This document shows, piece after piece, positions 63,982-64,000 of a stretch of 64,000 bases of DNA. Every line of letters starts with the position of its first letter. Positions within the stretch are counted from its first letter, which is position 1. Below the pieces are notes generated by a model. The model had not been told where the DNA came from. It saw only the letters and a program-made list of their open reading frames with translations, and made no database searches. A program made the position numbers and the translations under genes. This DNA is from Citrobacter youngae ATCC 29220 (GTDB lineage Bacteria > Pseudomonadota > Gammaproteobacteria > Enterobacterales > Enterobacteriaceae), in the NCBI RefSeq assembly GCF_000155975.1, contig NZ_GG730300.1, positions 226,159 through 290,158 of the forward strand, given 5' to 3'.

Positions 63982-64000
63982 TACCCGTAAGGCGAGCCTG
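63974..64000 (+). CDS. miaA: miaA, 5' end only (cut by window end)
   Basis: ATG 63974 opens MSDTRKASL, matching the N-terminus of E. coli MiaA (MSDISKASL), tRNA dimethylallyltransferase. It overlaps the end of mutL as in E. coli. Only nine codons are in the window. Confidence 0.85.

Overview
The window is a chromosomal segment of an enterobacterium, most likely a member of the Citrobacter freundii complex. The backbone from 19.3 kb onward has the E. coli/Salmonella 94-minute order: tRNA-Phe, yjdC, dsbD, cutA, dcuA, aspA, fxsA, yjeH, groSL, yjeI, yjeJ, epmB, efp, ecnAB, sugE, blc, ampC, frdDCBA, epmA, yjeM, mscM, psd, rsgA, orn, three tRNA-Gly, queG, nnr, tsaE, amiB, mutL, miaA. Two things point to Citrobacter: an inducible ampR-ampC pair whose product is a CMY-type class C beta-lactamase, and an ecnR regulator beside the entericidin genes.

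Layout. (1) 1-2.5 kb: the end of an rRNA operon (23S-5S spacer, 5S gene, tandem T1/T2 terminators), then a SulP-type anion transporter. (2) 2.5-19.3 kb: a genomic island of about 16.8 kb inserted in the 3' end of the tRNA-Phe gene. It is bounded by a 17-bp direct repeat and carries a P4-type integrase next to the tRNA. The original tRNA terminator now lies at the far end of the island. Cargo is an AT-rich cluster (C5 DNA methyltransferase, a GHKL ATPase/histidine-kinase-like protein split by a frameshift, and a receiver-domain protein) followed by an integrase-like gene, a haloacid dehalogenase, a LuxR regulator, two MFS exporters and an XRE regulator. (3) 19.5-31.6 kb: conserved genes for periplasmic thiol reduction (dsbD), C4-dicarboxylate and aspartate metabolism (dcuA, aspA) and the GroE chaperonin. 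(4) 31.6-34.5 kb: a group II intron with its own reverse transcriptase, inserted exactly in the groL stop codon. (5) 34.7-54.8 kb: the epmB-efp-epmA translation-factor modification genes, entericidin locus, guanidinium exporter with guanidine-II riboswitch, blc, ampC/ampR, fumarate reductase, yjeM, mscM and psd. (6) 54.9-64 kb: rsgA, orn, a triple tRNA-Gly operon, a DnaA-box-rich intergenic region in the position of datA, queG, and the nnr-tsaE-amiB-mutL-miaA operon, cut off at the window end just inside miaA.

The best candidate for an under-described system is the methyltransferase / double-GHKL ATPase / receiver-domain cluster at 3.2-9.0 kb. It combines a restriction-modification-like methylase and MORC-like ATPase with two-component-like signalling parts, has no recognisable nuclease, and holds an A8 tract that separates the two halves of the ATPase. 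Other notable items are the intron in the groL stop codon, ERIC-family elements embedded in the rRNA and tRNA-Gly spacers, and several long perfect palindromes inside the island.
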